Program-made: the position numbers and the translations under genes
Notes under the pieces: model-generated
Seen by the model: the letters and a program-made list of their open reading frames with translations, nothing else
What the model was told of the DNA's origin: nothing
Databases searched by the model: none
Shown: piece by piece, positions 26,509-34,602 of the stretch
How the letters are laid out: the number at the start of each line of letters is the position of its first letter
How positions within the stretch are numbered: the stretch's first letter is position 1
NCBI GenBank assembly: GCA_016722505.1
Contig: JADKJH010000001.1
Coordinates: 372,001-436,000, forward strand
DNA length: 64,000 nt
Direction of reading: 5' to 3'
Source of the DNA: Holophagaceae bacterium
Lineage (GTDB): Bacteria > Acidobacteriota > Holophagae > Holophagales > Holophagaceae

Positions 26509-26775
26509 GAGCTTGTCCGTAAATTAGGCGATGCCGCGACGAGGGTCAGCCGCGATGCAGCGCAAGGAAGGGCCCGCAGACGCGTATAGTTGATACGCGC
26601 AAGGGCCGTGACGCCGCGATGCGCGCGGCTGGCCCCGTCCCTTCGGGCTGGGGCGGCGGGCTTCTCGATGCTGCGTTAGCCTCCCGTGGCGTATGAACGA
26701 TATGCCGTGGTCGGCTGCCTTGCCTCGCTCGCCCGGCGCTCCCAGCGCGGCGTCGTCTAATTTACGGACAAGCTC
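26509..26775. mobile_element. 267-bp element bounded by 18-bp perfect inverted repeats (MITE-like)
   Basis: The ends are exact inverted copies, GAGCTTGTCCGTAAATTA at 26509-26526 and its complement at 26758-26775. Pairing continues inward to about 31 positions, with only wobble-compatible mismatches. Inside are further nested inverted segments: 26538-26554 with 26622-26638, and GCGTAT/ATACGC at 26582-26598. There is no open reading frame of note. No clear target-site duplication flanks it. It fills the gap between the last MacB-type permease and padR. A non-autonomous transposable element is the most likely reading; a structured RNA or chromosomal binding element is the alternative. Confidence 0.65.
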
Positions 26776-26799
26776 ATATTCAACCTTGTGCCTTCCCCA

Positions 26800-28026
26800 T
26801 CACCCTTTCATCGCCTCGGCCAGTGGTATCCGGGAGGCCCTCCAGGCTGGGAAGAAGCCCCCCAGCAAGCCCATCACCAAGCTGAAAGCCACACCCTCCA
26901 GCATTAGGACCGGCGTGATGGTGAAGGCGAAAGTCACATCGCTGAAGGTCTGGAAACTGGTGGTGCCGGTCTGGATTCCGTTAGCGAACAACGCCAGGAA
27001 GGCTCCGATGACCCCTCCCATTCCGCAAAGCAGGATGCTTTCCCACTGGAAGCTGGCCAAAATCTCCCGGCGCCGAAAGCCGATGGCGCGTAGCGTTCCG
27101 ATTTCCTTCGTGCGCCCTGACACCGAGGCGTACATGGTGTTCATCGCCGCGAAAATCGCACCCACGGTAAGGATCAGCGTGATCAGGTTGCCCAGGATCC
27201 GGATGGGATCCCCGGACTTGGTGAGCTCCGTGAAATAGGCCTTCTCGCTTACAGTATCCAACTTCAGGCGCTTGTCTTCTTCCACGCTTTCCTTGAATGC
27301 ATTGAAGCGCTCTGGTGCGCCCAGGCGCGCCAGGACGGAACTGAAGCTCTCCCGTTTGTAGGCCTGCTGGATGTCCACCACATCGGACCAGATTTCAGAA
27401 TCAAAGGAAGATCCACCGCCCCCAAAGACGCCCACCACCTCCCAGTCGCGCCCGCCCATCTTCAGGTTCCGGCCCAGTTCCATGCCCGTGAAACGCTGCT
27501 GCATCTTGCGGGGCACCACGACCTCGGAAAGTCCTGGGCGGAACCAGCGCCCCTGCACCAGCTTCACCTGAGACCGCATGCGGATGCCCGTGGGATCGAG
27601 GCCTCGCACGGTCACATTGGTGTCGGCGCCATCGGACTTCTGGAAAATCTTGATCACCACCACCTCGGCGCTCACCAAGGGACCGATTTCATCCTTCGCC
27701 AGGAGTGGATGGACCTTCAAGATGCGCACCTGCCCGCGATCTATGCTGGAGTTCAATTCGAACTGCGCGTTGCTGCGCATGACGATGGCCTGATCCGCTC
27801 GGCCAGAACTCACAAAGGCCTTTGAAAGCCCCTGGGCCAGTGAAAGCACCACCACGAAAATGCCTACCACCAATGCGATGGCGCCTGCGGTGCTGATGGT
27901 CGCCACCTTGCGCTGCCAGAGGCTCCGCAGGTTGTAGCTGAGGGGGATGGGATAGGCGAGGGCCGCCCAAGCAAGCCAAGCCAGGTAGCCGACGAAAATC
28001 GCTCCCAGGAGCCCGAATACGATCAT
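26800..28026 (-). CDS. MacB/FtsX-type ABC permease (second permease)
   Basis: The 408-residue protein has the FtsX/MacB permease layout: one N-terminal membrane helix region (residues 1-75, including LRSLWQRKVATISTAGAIALVVGIFVV split over two hydrophobic stretches), a periplasmic MacB_PCD-like domain of about 200 residues, then three C-terminal helices with SGRTKEIGTLRAIGFRRREIL and the final FPAWRASRIPLAEAMKG. ATG 28026 overlaps the preceding permease stop by 4 bases (ATGA), which fixes the start; the frame remains open to 28125, but this extension is not real. It works with the ATPase at 29185-29907 and the adaptor at 29909-31015 in lipid, peptide or drug export. Confidence 0.9.
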   Translation of the reverse strand: MIVFGLLGAIFVGYLAWLAWAALAYPIPLSYNLRSLWQRKVATISTAGAIALVVGIFVVVLSLAQGLSKAFVSSGRADQAIVMRSNAQFELNSSIDRGQVRILKVHPLLAKDEIGPLVSAEVVVIKIFQKSDGADTNVTVRGLDPTGIRMRSQVKLVQGRWFRPGLSEVVVPRKMQQRFTGMELGRNLKMGGRDWEVVGVFGGGGSSFDSEIWSDVVDIQQAYKRESFSSVLARLGAPERFNAFKESVEEDKRLKLDTVSEKAYFTELTKSGDPIRILGNLITLILTVGAIFAAMNTMYASVSGRTKEIGTLRAIGFRRREILASFQWESILLCGMGGVIGAFLALFANGIQTGTTSFQTFSDVTFAFTITPVLMLEGVAFSLVMGLLGGFFPAWRASRIPLAEAMKG

Positions 28027-29188
28027 CCGATGGACCTCAGCCCCTCGGTGATGGGGCGCCGCGTGGCCTGGTAGGCCGGGATAAAAGTTGAGAGCAAACC
28101 GACCACGAAAGTGATGCCCAGGCAAAGCAGCATGGTGGAGGGCAACAGGCTGAAGTCTTCAAGGAACGGCACTGACGCACCTACGCCTTTGCGGATTCCA
28201 CCTGCCGCCAAGCCTGCCAGACCCACGCCGATGATTCCGCCCCCGCCCACCAGGAGCATGCCCTCGCCCAGCAGCAGGCTCAGGACCAATCCCGTGCGGA
28301 AGCCCATGGCCCGAAGCACCGCGATCTCTGTGGTGCGCTCGCGGATGGCGACGCTCATGGTGCCCGCAGTAACGATGAGGATGGCCACCAGCACTGCAAC
28401 CGTGATGCCTTGGATCATTGCGGAGATGTTGCCGAGCATCTTCACAAAACTCAAGTTGAAGGCATTCTCCGTCTCGGACAGCGTTTCAGACGCGGAGTTG
28501 GCGTAGTGGTTGTCGATGCGGGCGCTCAATCGGGGGATCTGATCAGCATTGTGGACCCGCAGGAAAAAAGTCCCCACCTGACCTTTCATCCGGGGCACAC
28601 CCTCGGCCAGAACCTTGTAATGGAAGTGCAGCACGTTCTCCTGGCTGGGTTTAGTTCCCCTGAAAATCACGCGGATCGTGAGCCGAGGACTGATGGGGAA
28701 GATCGTTCCCTGAAGCGGGACCACGTCGCCCACCTTCCATCCGAATTTATCCGCCAAAGCCTTGCCCACGATGCACCCGGTGCCATCCCGGACGAAGTCC
28801 TGGATCTGGTCCTCGGTCACGCCCGAAGCTCCGAATTCTTCTTTGAATACCTGGAACAGCGTGGTTTCATCCGAGGCGAAATTCGCAAAGAAATTGCTGG
28901 GATCCTTATACGTCCCGCCAAACCATTGGAGGTAGGTCGCGGATTCGACTTCAGGTTGCGCCTTCAGGTAAGTCAGGTAGCTCATGGGCAGCACCTGGGC
29001 CAGGCCGCTCTTGTGCCGCACCACCAGACGATTGCTGGAAGTCGGATTGTTGGAAACCGCATCCAAAGTCGTAAGCAGCGATTGCAGCAAGGTGACCAGG
29101 AACACCGAGAGCGTGATGGTGGAAAGAATCAGCAGCGTACGCCGTTTGAGCGCGTCAGGGACTTCAAGATGAACCGGATGTATTTCAC
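28023..29188 (-). pseudogene. MacB/FtsX-type ABC permease (first permease), N-terminal frameshift
   Basis: The intact-looking frame begins at GTG 29105, but the true start is GTG 29188, which overlaps the ATPase stop by 4 bases (GTGA) and encodes the classical permease N-terminus KYIRFILKSLTRS. That frame meets a stop about 20 codons in. Adding one base to the AAA run (plus-strand TTT at 29145-29147) joins it to KRRTLLILSTITLSVFLVTLLQS and yields a 388-residue protein with the normal layout: first helix, periplasmic domain, and three C-terminal helices with RERTTEIAVLRAMGFRTG and YQATRRPITEGLRSIG. Without the base the protein would lack the cytoplasmic start of helix 1. Sequencing error or a real lesion are both possible. 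Confidence 0.8.
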
Positions 29189-29907
29189 CGGTTCACCTCT
29201 ACAGTCTTATCAAAGACACCCTTGTCTAGATGGATCTGGAAGCGGGCGTGGTGCGCAGCTTTAGGGTCGTGGGTGACCACGAGGATAGTCTTGCCCAGGT
29301 CGGTGTTGAGCCGCTCCATCAGGTTCAGGATTTCCTCGGCATTCTGGTGGTCCAAGGCGCCGGTGGGTTCGTCTGCCACCAGGAGATCCGGGTTTCCCAC
29401 GATGGCCCGGGCGATAGCCACCCGTTGTTCCTGCCCACCGCTGAGCTGGCGCGGATAGTTGAGCATCCGGTCCTCGAGATTCACCAAGGAGAGGACTTCC
29501 TCCACCCGGGCCCGGCGCGCTCGCCTTGACATCGGGGTAAGCAGCAACGGCAATTCCACATTCTCGAAAGCGGTGAGCACCGGAATTAAGTTGTAGTTCT
29601 GGAAGATGAACCCCACATGGGCATTCCGCCAGGCCGCCAGTTCATCGTCATCAAAATCATTCAACTCGTAGCCGCAAACCTCGAGACTGCCTCTGGTGGG
29701 CCGGTCAATGCCCGCGATGAGGTTCAGCAGCGTGGTCTTGCCGGACCCGGAAGGCCCCATTAAGGCGTAATAGCCACCCTGAGGAATATCAAAGTCAATG
29801 CCTTGGAGCACGGGGATTTCCAGCGTCTCCCGCCAATAACTTTTCGCGATATCGCGCAGCTTGATGATGGCATCGCCGTTCATCGGACTGTTCAAAGGAG
29901 CGTTCAC
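29185..29907 (-). CDS. ABC transporter ATP-binding protein (MacB/LolD type)
   Basis: The 240-residue ATPase has Walker A GPSGSGKT, Q-loop FIFQNYNLIPVLTAFENVELPL, the signature LSGGQEQRVAIARA, Walker B LLVADEPTGALD and the switch His in VVTHDP. This is the LolD/MacB-type group, which works mechanotransmission-style with FtsX-like permeases rather than transporting across a channel. It sits between the adaptor and the two permeases, with its stop overlapping the first permease's start. The start is GTG 29907, with ATG 29883 as an alternative. Confidence 0.93.
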   Translation of the reverse strand: MNAPLNSPMNGDAIIKLRDIAKSYWRETLEIPVLQGIDFDIPQGGYYALMGPSGSGKTTLLNLIAGIDRPTRGSLEVCGYELNDFDDDELAAWRNAHVGFIFQNYNLIPVLTAFENVELPLLLTPMSRRARRARVEEVLSLVNLEDRMLNYPRQLSGGQEQRVAIARAIVGNPDLLVADEPTGALDHQNAEEILNLMERLNTDLGKTILVVTHDPKAAHHARFQIHLDKGVFDKTVEVNR

Positions 29908-29908
29908 T

Positions 29909-31015
29909 TCACTTCGCCTTCACGGAAACCTTGGCGCCCGCCTTTAAATTTTCGGGCGGTGCGACAATGAGTTGCGTGTCGGCACCGATGCCAGAGACTT
30001 CCAGGCCGATGGGATTTTCTGCGTTCACCAGTACCGGCTTCAATACCGCAGTCCCGTCCGCCACCGCCCAGGCAAAGCTTTGGCCGTTCCGTTTGACCAC
30101 CTGCTCACGGCCCAGCACGACGACATCTTGAGTGTAGGCATCGCCTAGAAAGGTCACTTTGGCGCCCATATCCGGCACCAGCAAAGGATCTTTTTCCACA
30201 AAGGCGACGCGCACGATGATCACGGCTTTCTGGCGGTTGGAACTGGGATAGATCTCCCGAAGCTGGCCCTTCAGCACCTTCGCCCCATCCTTCCGGCCTT
30301 CCAGCGCGTCCACGCGGATCTCCGCGGGCATGCCCTTCTTCAGTTTGGCGATGGAACCTTCATTGACCTCGACTTCCACTTCCAACGAGTTGAAATCCAC
30401 CAGCACCGCGATGGCATTGATGGCATTGGCGCCACCAGCGCTTCCCGGCGCCACGGTCTCGCCCACCTCTGATAATTTCTGCGTCACCACGCCAGTAAAA
30501 GGGGCCCGGAGCGACATGCTTTCCAGCAAGGCATCCTGGTACTTGAGCTGTTCGGTCTGCTGTTTCGCCAGGTTCACTTGGCGATCCAAACTAGCCTGGT
30601 CCAGAATGCCGTCCTTCACCAGTTTCTGGGAGCGTCCCACGTCCAATTCGGTCTGCGCCAGTTGTGAGGCCACCGCATTACGGGAGGCCACCAGATCCGG
30701 CGCCTCCAATTTAGCGATGACTTGACCTTGCTGGACGTGGCTGCCTTCCTGAACGCCGAGCCAGGATATGCGCCCGAGCACCTTGCTGGAGAGCGTTGCC
30801 CTGGTCCGGGCCACGATATAACCCGATGCCGTCACCAAAGGATTGCGCTCCCCGGCTTTGAAGACCGTTGGCGGCACCGTGCTCACCTGCACCGGCGCGT
30901 TCTTTTGGGCCATGAAACCGCCCACCACCAGGACTCCGATGAGACCCAAAACAAGCCATCCCCAAGGGAAGCGGCGGCGGATGACGGATTTCTTGCTCGC
31001 CTGGGCCTCAGCCAT
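29909..31015 (-). CDS. MacA/HlyD-type periplasmic adaptor protein
   Basis: The 368-residue membrane-fusion protein has an N-terminal anchor helix (residues about 18-36), a lipoyl-like half motif (SGYIVARTRATLSSKVLGRISWLGVQEGSHVQQGQVIAKLE), an alpha-helical hairpin (about 108-160), the second lipoyl half (LRAPFTGVVTQKLSEVGETVAPG), then beta-barrel and membrane-proximal domains. It would bridge the MacB-type permeases to an outer-membrane channel, which is not encoded here. ATG 31015 has GGAGG four bases upstream. It is the first gene of the four-gene exporter operon. Confidence 0.9.
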   Translation of the reverse strand: MAEAQASKKSVIRRRFPWGWLVLGLIGVLVVGGFMAQKNAPVQVSTVPPTVFKAGERNPLVTASGYIVARTRATLSSKVLGRISWLGVQEGSHVQQGQVIAKLEAPDLVASRNAVASQLAQTELDVGRSQKLVKDGILDQASLDRQVNLAKQQTEQLKYQDALLESMSLRAPFTGVVTQKLSEVGETVAPGSAGGANAINAIAVLVDFNSLEVEVEVNEGSIAKLKKGMPAEIRVDALEGRKDGAKVLKGQLREIYPSSNRQKAVIIVRVAFVEKDPLLVPDMGAKVTFLGDAYTQDVVVLGREQVVKRNGQSFAWAVADGTAVLKPVLVNAENPIGLEVSGIGADTQLIVAPPENLKAGAKVSVKAK

Positions 31016-31160
31016 GGATCCTCCGAAAATGTCGAACCAACAGATTAGCGGCTAGGGTATTGGATTCAACGGATGTCTAGGTGAAGCACAGAAGCTGATC
31101 GGCGAAGTCCCGTCTTCCATGGGTCAACCGAGGTACGGTCTCTTTCTTCGAGCCTTTCAT

Positions 31161-31217
31161 TCACCATGGGATACCCAGGCTCTCAGCAACTTTGATCGCG
31201 GAATTAAGTCCATCTTC
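31161..31217. repeat. 57-bp direct repeat: detached copy of the oxidoreductase gene tail
   Basis: This stretch is identical to 31268-31324, which carries the last codons and the stop of the adjacent oxidoreductase gene (ending SAIKVAESLGIPW). The two copies are offset by 107 bases. Copy 1 therefore contains an orphan C-terminus and stop downstream of the real one. Faint similarity extends beyond the identical core, which suggests an old partial tandem duplication. Confidence 0.92.
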
Positions 31218-31220
31218 TCG

Positions 31221-31239
31221 GTATCCGCTGCGCGGATAC
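31221..31239. other. 8-bp perfect hairpin between the two repeat copies
   Basis: GTATCCGC and GCGGATAC pair perfectly around a TGC loop. It lies just past the 57-bp repeat copy and at the point where the two repeat neighbourhoods stop aligning, as if inserted there. No T run follows, so terminator function is doubtful; a REP-like element is possible. Confidence 0.6.
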
Positions 31240-31267
31240 GCGAGGCCTCCTTCGTTCGTCATCTTGC

Positions 31268-32560
31268 TCACCATGGGATACCCAGGCTCTCAGCAACTTT
31301 GATCGCGGAATTAAGTCCATCTTCATGAAAGCCGAGGCCCCAGTGGGCACCGCAATAGTGAGTACGTCCGAAGGCACCGTAGCGGCCACTGATCTCTTCC
31401 CATCGGGCTTGGGCCTGGAGCGCAGCTAGGTCGAAGCGAGGGTGGTGGAAGATTTCCCTGCGCAGGATACGTTTGGGATCCAGAAGCTCATCGGCGTTGA
31501 GGCTGACAAAAACATCCCTCCTGGTTTCGAGGGGCTGCAGCCGGTTCATGTGGTTAGTCAGCAGCAAACGGCTTCGATCCGCAGTGGTGCGCACGTTCCT
31601 TGAGGCCCAAGCCCGGGGCCGCTTGTCGAGGATGGATGCATCGGTATGCAAGGCCGCGGAATTCCGGTTTGTTCGGAACGCGGAAAGGATCTCCCGCTCG
31701 GCCTTGGTGGCATCCCCCAGCAGCGGTAGGACTTGGTCGCCATGGCAGGCAAATACAACGTGGTCGAAACACAAGGTCCCGCCGTCTTCCAGAGAAAGGT
31801 CCGCGCCATCGAGATTGCGCCGTATTTCCGTGATCCTGGCGTCCAGCACGATGCCGTCTGCATAGGACTTCGTGAGGGGTTCGATATAGCGCGAGGTGCC
31901 CCCCTGGATGGTGTGCCACAGTTGGCGCTCCGCCAGTCCGAGGAATCCATGGTCGCGGAAGAAAACAAGCAGCGCAAAGGCCGGAAAGGCATCCATCTGA
32001 TCGAGTGCGGAGGACCACAAGGCGCTTGCCAGGGGGTAGAGATAGTTTTCACGGAAAGCCACGCTGAAATGATGCTCATCAAGGAATTCGCCCAAGGGAA
32101 CATCCTGGTCGGCGCCGTCTTCCAGAAGCTGATCCACGAACTTGTTGAAGCGCCTGACTTCATGCCAAAGGCCGTAGTAGCTGGGATTCAAGGCATTCAG
32201 CCGCTGGGCGAAAAGTCCGTTGAGGCCGCGGGAACTCCAAGTGAGGCCCTTGGACCCGCCGTGCAATGCGAAAGCGACGTCGCTTTCGCAGCTCTCCACT
32301 TTCAACTCCGCCATCAGCCGGCAGAAATTCGGGTAGGTTTTCCGGTTGTGGACGATGAAACCCATATCCACAGGCACCACGCCGCCGACCGCATCGGCCA
32401 TATCGGCCATTTCAATCGGCACAGTGAGTGTGTGGCCGCCCAGCCGGTCCCGCTTTTCGAAGAGCGTCACGCGGAACCGCCTGCTCAACAGGTAGGCCGC
32501 CGAAAGGCCGGAAATACCCCCGCCGATGACAGCGACCTTTGCGATGCCACTTCTTGACAA
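31268..32560 (-). CDS. FAD-dependent oxidoreductase (amine-oxidase-like, COG2907 type)
   Basis: The 430-residue flavoprotein starts with a Rossmann FAD-binding motif (VAVIGGGISGLSAAYLLS, GxGxxG at 13-18) and FEKRDRLGGHT, followed by VPVDMGFIVHNRKTYPNF. The C-terminal half has the second FAD contact region (HYCGAHWGLGFHEDGLNSA). Proteins of this group are commonly encoded with fatty-acid-modifying enzymes such as cyclopropane synthases and desaturases. Here the desaturase gene lies immediately upstream: the stop codon of one and the start of the next abut at 32560/32561. A redox role in membrane-lipid modification is likely but not proven. The end of the gene is duplicated downstream. Confidence 0.83.
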   Translation of the reverse strand: MSRSGIAKVAVIGGGISGLSAAYLLSRRFRVTLFEKRDRLGGHTLTVPIEMADMADAVGGVVPVDMGFIVHNRKTYPNFCRLMAELKVESCESDVAFALHGGSKGLTWSSRGLNGLFAQRLNALNPSYYGLWHEVRRFNKFVDQLLEDGADQDVPLGEFLDEHHFSVAFRENYLYPLASALWSSALDQMDAFPAFALLVFFRDHGFLGLAERQLWHTIQGGTSRYIEPLTKSYADGIVLDARITEIRRNLDGADLSLEDGGTLCFDHVVFACHGDQVLPLLGDATKAEREILSAFRTNRNSAALHTDASILDKRPRAWASRNVRTTADRSRLLLTNHMNRLQPLETRRDVFVSLNADELLDPKRILRREIFHHPRFDLAALQAQARWEEISGRYGAFGRTHYCGAHWGLGFHEDGLNSAIKVAESLGIPW

Positions 32561-33394
32561 CTAAAGCTCCGTAGCCACCTGGGCGGACTCGGGATAGGGA
32601 CGGATGTCCTGGACGATCCTCACCCAACTCATCATCTTCAATAAGTAATAGGTCAAATCAATCTCCCACCACTTGATGCCCTGTCGGCACGCATTCATGA
32701 AGTGGTGGTGGTTGTTGTGCCAACCCTCGCCGAGGGTGACCATCGCCAACAGGAAATTATTGCGGCTGTGGTCGCCGGTGTTGAAGCGGCGCGTGCCCCA
32801 GAGATGGCTCAGGCTATTGATGCTGAAGGTGCCGTGGAAAAGCAGCACCGTACTCAGCACGAAGCCCCACACGAGTGCGCTCCATCCGCCGATGCCTGTG
32901 AAATGGCCCAATGCGAATACGGCGGTGCCCAATAGCCAGGGGCAGATCCAGTGGTAGGCGCTGATGAACCGCAGTTCGGGATATTTCCCGAAATCACGGA
33001 TATTGTGCTGGTTGTAGTCGTCGAATTTGTCGGATAGCACCCACCCCACGTGGGACCACCAGAAACTCCGGGCGATGGGCGAGTGGATGTCCTGGGCCGT
33101 ATCCGAATAGCGATGATGGTCCCGGTGATGGGCCGCCCACCAAAGCACGCCCTTTTGGGCCGAGGTCTGCGCCACGAAGGCCATCACGAACTGGTTGAGA
33201 CGGTTCAGGTGGTAGGTGCGGTGCGCAAAATACCGATGGTATCCCGCCGTCACCGCGAACATGCGGATCAGGTACAGCAGCACCCCGATGAGCACCGCCC
33301 ACCAGCTGAACGCCACAAGGAATACCGCCAGGCAGGCGAGGTGCAGGAGCACGAAGGAAACACTTACGACCGTGAGGGGGATCTTCTGCTTCAT
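32561..33394 (-). CDS. Acyl-CoA / acyl-lipid delta-9-type fatty acid desaturase
   Basis: The 277-residue integral membrane protein has the three histidine boxes of membrane di-iron desaturases: HRYFAH at 53-58, HHRDHH at 89-94 and HNNHHH near 225-230, together with four hydrophobic segments. It closely follows the stearoyl-CoA desaturase pattern (YHRYFAHRTYHLN, GEGWHNNHHHF, WEIDLTYYLLK). It introduces a double bond into fatty acyl chains using oxygen and an electron donor. The downstream oxidoreductase is a plausible partner. The ATG at 33394 opens the two-gene unit. Confidence 0.92.
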   Translation of the reverse strand: MKQKIPLTVVSVSFVLLHLACLAVFLVAFSWWAVLIGVLLYLIRMFAVTAGYHRYFAHRTYHLNRLNQFVMAFVAQTSAQKGVLWWAAHHRDHHRYSDTAQDIHSPIARSFWWSHVGWVLSDKFDDYNQHNIRDFGKYPELRFISAYHWICPWLLGTAVFALGHFTGIGGWSALVWGFVLSTVLLFHGTFSINSLSHLWGTRRFNTGDHSRNNFLLAMVTLGEGWHNNHHHFMNACRQGIKWWEIDLTYYLLKMMSWVRIVQDIRPYPESAQVATEL

Positions 33395-33493
33395 GGGCCT
33401 TCCCTGAGCCCTTCAGTTAACCATGCGCGAGTGGAAGGGGAGCGTTGGAAATCCAAAATTCGGGCTCGCTGGTTCGATCCTGACACTAACAAT

Positions 33494-33527
33494 CACAGGA
33501 GCACGAGTCTTGGGTCGCGCTCCTGTG
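33494..33527 (-). terminator. Hairpin immediately 3' of tRNA-Arg
   Basis: CACAGGAGC and GCTCCTGTG form a 9-bp perfect stem with a 16-base loop, starting 6 bases beyond the CCA end of the tRNA gene on the minus strand. The T content after the stem is weak, so it may terminate poorly or mark the 3' processing site. Confidence 0.45.
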
Positions 33528-33532
33528 TTCTT

Positions 33533-33609
<77 letters not shown>

Positions 33610-33682
33610 GGTACGTGTTCATGATGACGCTTTTATTGTGGGTGATGCAACCTTGTGCGCTGGCAGCGCTCCTCCATCTATC

Positions 33683-33703
33683 GGACAGTCCCCCGGACTG
33701 TCC
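33683..33703. other. 9-bp perfect hairpin in the decayed tRNA-duplication spacer
   Basis: GGACAGTCC and GGACTGTCC pair perfectly around a CCC loop. It lies between the intact tRNA-Arg and the partial copy. Confidence 0.55.
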
Positions 33704-33743
33704 TCCCGCTCTTCGCTCCGCTCAATCGCGGAGATGAAGCCTC

Positions 33744-33805
33744 CCAGCTGAGCTACGGGTACGGTGCGTGTTCATGATGACGCCTTTGTTGGGACGGATG
33801 CAACC
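33744..33805. repeat. Partial duplicate of the tRNA-Arg 5' end and its upstream flank
   Basis: Positions 33744-33805 repeat 33591-33652 with a few differences. Shared are the first 19 or so bases of the tRNA gene (ending at the D arm) and about 43 bases of its upstream sequence (GTGTTCATGATGACGC and GATGCAACC). The rest of the second tRNA gene is gone. It looks like a tandem tRNA duplication that has since decayed. The region 33653-33743 between holds only a small hairpin. Confidence 0.85.
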
Positions 33806-33813
33806 ACTTGGGC

Positions 33814-34599
33814 TCATTTCGAGGTGGCGATCGCCTTGCGTCTCACGGTTCCTGCGGCACCGGTAAAATAACGGCGGATGCCAGTGGTAAGGGTGGCCGC
33901 CAGCTTTTTCAGAAAAGCTTTGTCCTTGAGCTTGGCTTCTTCTTTACGGTTGGAGATCAATGCGCTTTCCACCAGCACCGCGGGCATGGCGGCACTTCGC
34001 AGCACCACAAAAGGCGCCTGCTTGACGCCACGTTCCTTGATTCCCCCCAACCGGTTGAGCTGCAGCTGCACGGCCACGGCAAGCCGCTCGGAATCTTGCA
34101 AGTAGGCTTTCTGCGCCATGTCCTCCAGAATGCCTGCCACTACGGCGTTAGCGTCTCCGGAGGGTTTGGCATCGGCGCCCGCGTTTTCCAATGCGGCTAC
34201 GGACGCCGCGTCCTCGTCACCCCGATCCAAAGAAAGGAAATACACTTCTGAGCCCTTGGCCGCCCGTGCCCGCGCTGCGTTCAGGTGGATGCTGATGAAG
34301 AGATCCGCTCCAGCTTCATTGGCGATTTTCGCGCGATCCCACAAGGGGACGAATGTGTCGTCGCGCCGGACCAGCACCACGTCGAAGCCAGCTTCACCCA
34401 AGCTCGCGCTCAACTCCCGCACGATGGAAAGGGCCGCATCTTTTTCCAATAATCCCTTCGGCCCTTTAGCCCCGGTGTCATCTCCGCCATGCCCCGCATC
34501 CAATGCGATTTTCAGGCGCGGTGAAGGCACTGGCGTATTGGGACTTTGTCCCCATGCCAGTAGGCTAAGAAAAGGAATGAGCAGGATTCGCGGGAGCAT
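33814..34599 (-). CDS. N-acetylmuramoyl-L-alanine amidase (Amidase_3)
   Basis: The 261-residue protein has a signal peptide (MLPRILLIPFLSLLAWGQS) and an Amidase_3 zinc domain from residue 30: DAGHGG with His37, LEKD with Glu52, SIHLNA with His105 and the catalytic Glu in VLVESALISN. The family cleaves the bond between MurNAc and the peptide stem and acts in the periplasm, usually at cell division or wall turnover. No LysM or AMIN targeting domain is present; about 30 residues between His105 and the final Glu form an insertion (EDAASVAALENAGADAKPS) as in AmiC/AmiB regulatory helices, which would need an EnvC/NlpD-like activator. It is divergent from hisS, with only 3 bases between starts. Confidence 0.92.
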   Translation of the reverse strand: MLPRILLIPFLSLLAWGQSPNTPVPSPRLKIALDAGHGGDDTGAKGPKGLLEKDAALSIVRELSASLGEAGFDVVLVRRDDTFVPLWDRAKIANEAGADLFISIHLNAARARAAKGSEVYFLSLDRGDEDAASVAALENAGADAKPSGDANAVVAGILEDMAQKAYLQDSERLAVAVQLQLNRLGGIKERGVKQAPFVVLRSAAMPAVLVESALISNRKEEAKLKDKAFLKKLAATLTTGIRRYFTGAAGTVRRKAIATSK

Positions 34600-34602
34600 C
34601 AG

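Noticed and set aside
33430..33485. A T-arm-like sequence (CTGGTTCGATCCTG) on the plus strand before the tRNA-Arg gene, possibly another tRNA end
   Set aside because: No matching acceptor, D or anticodon arm could be placed around it; the stem pairing is weak, and no CCA follows.
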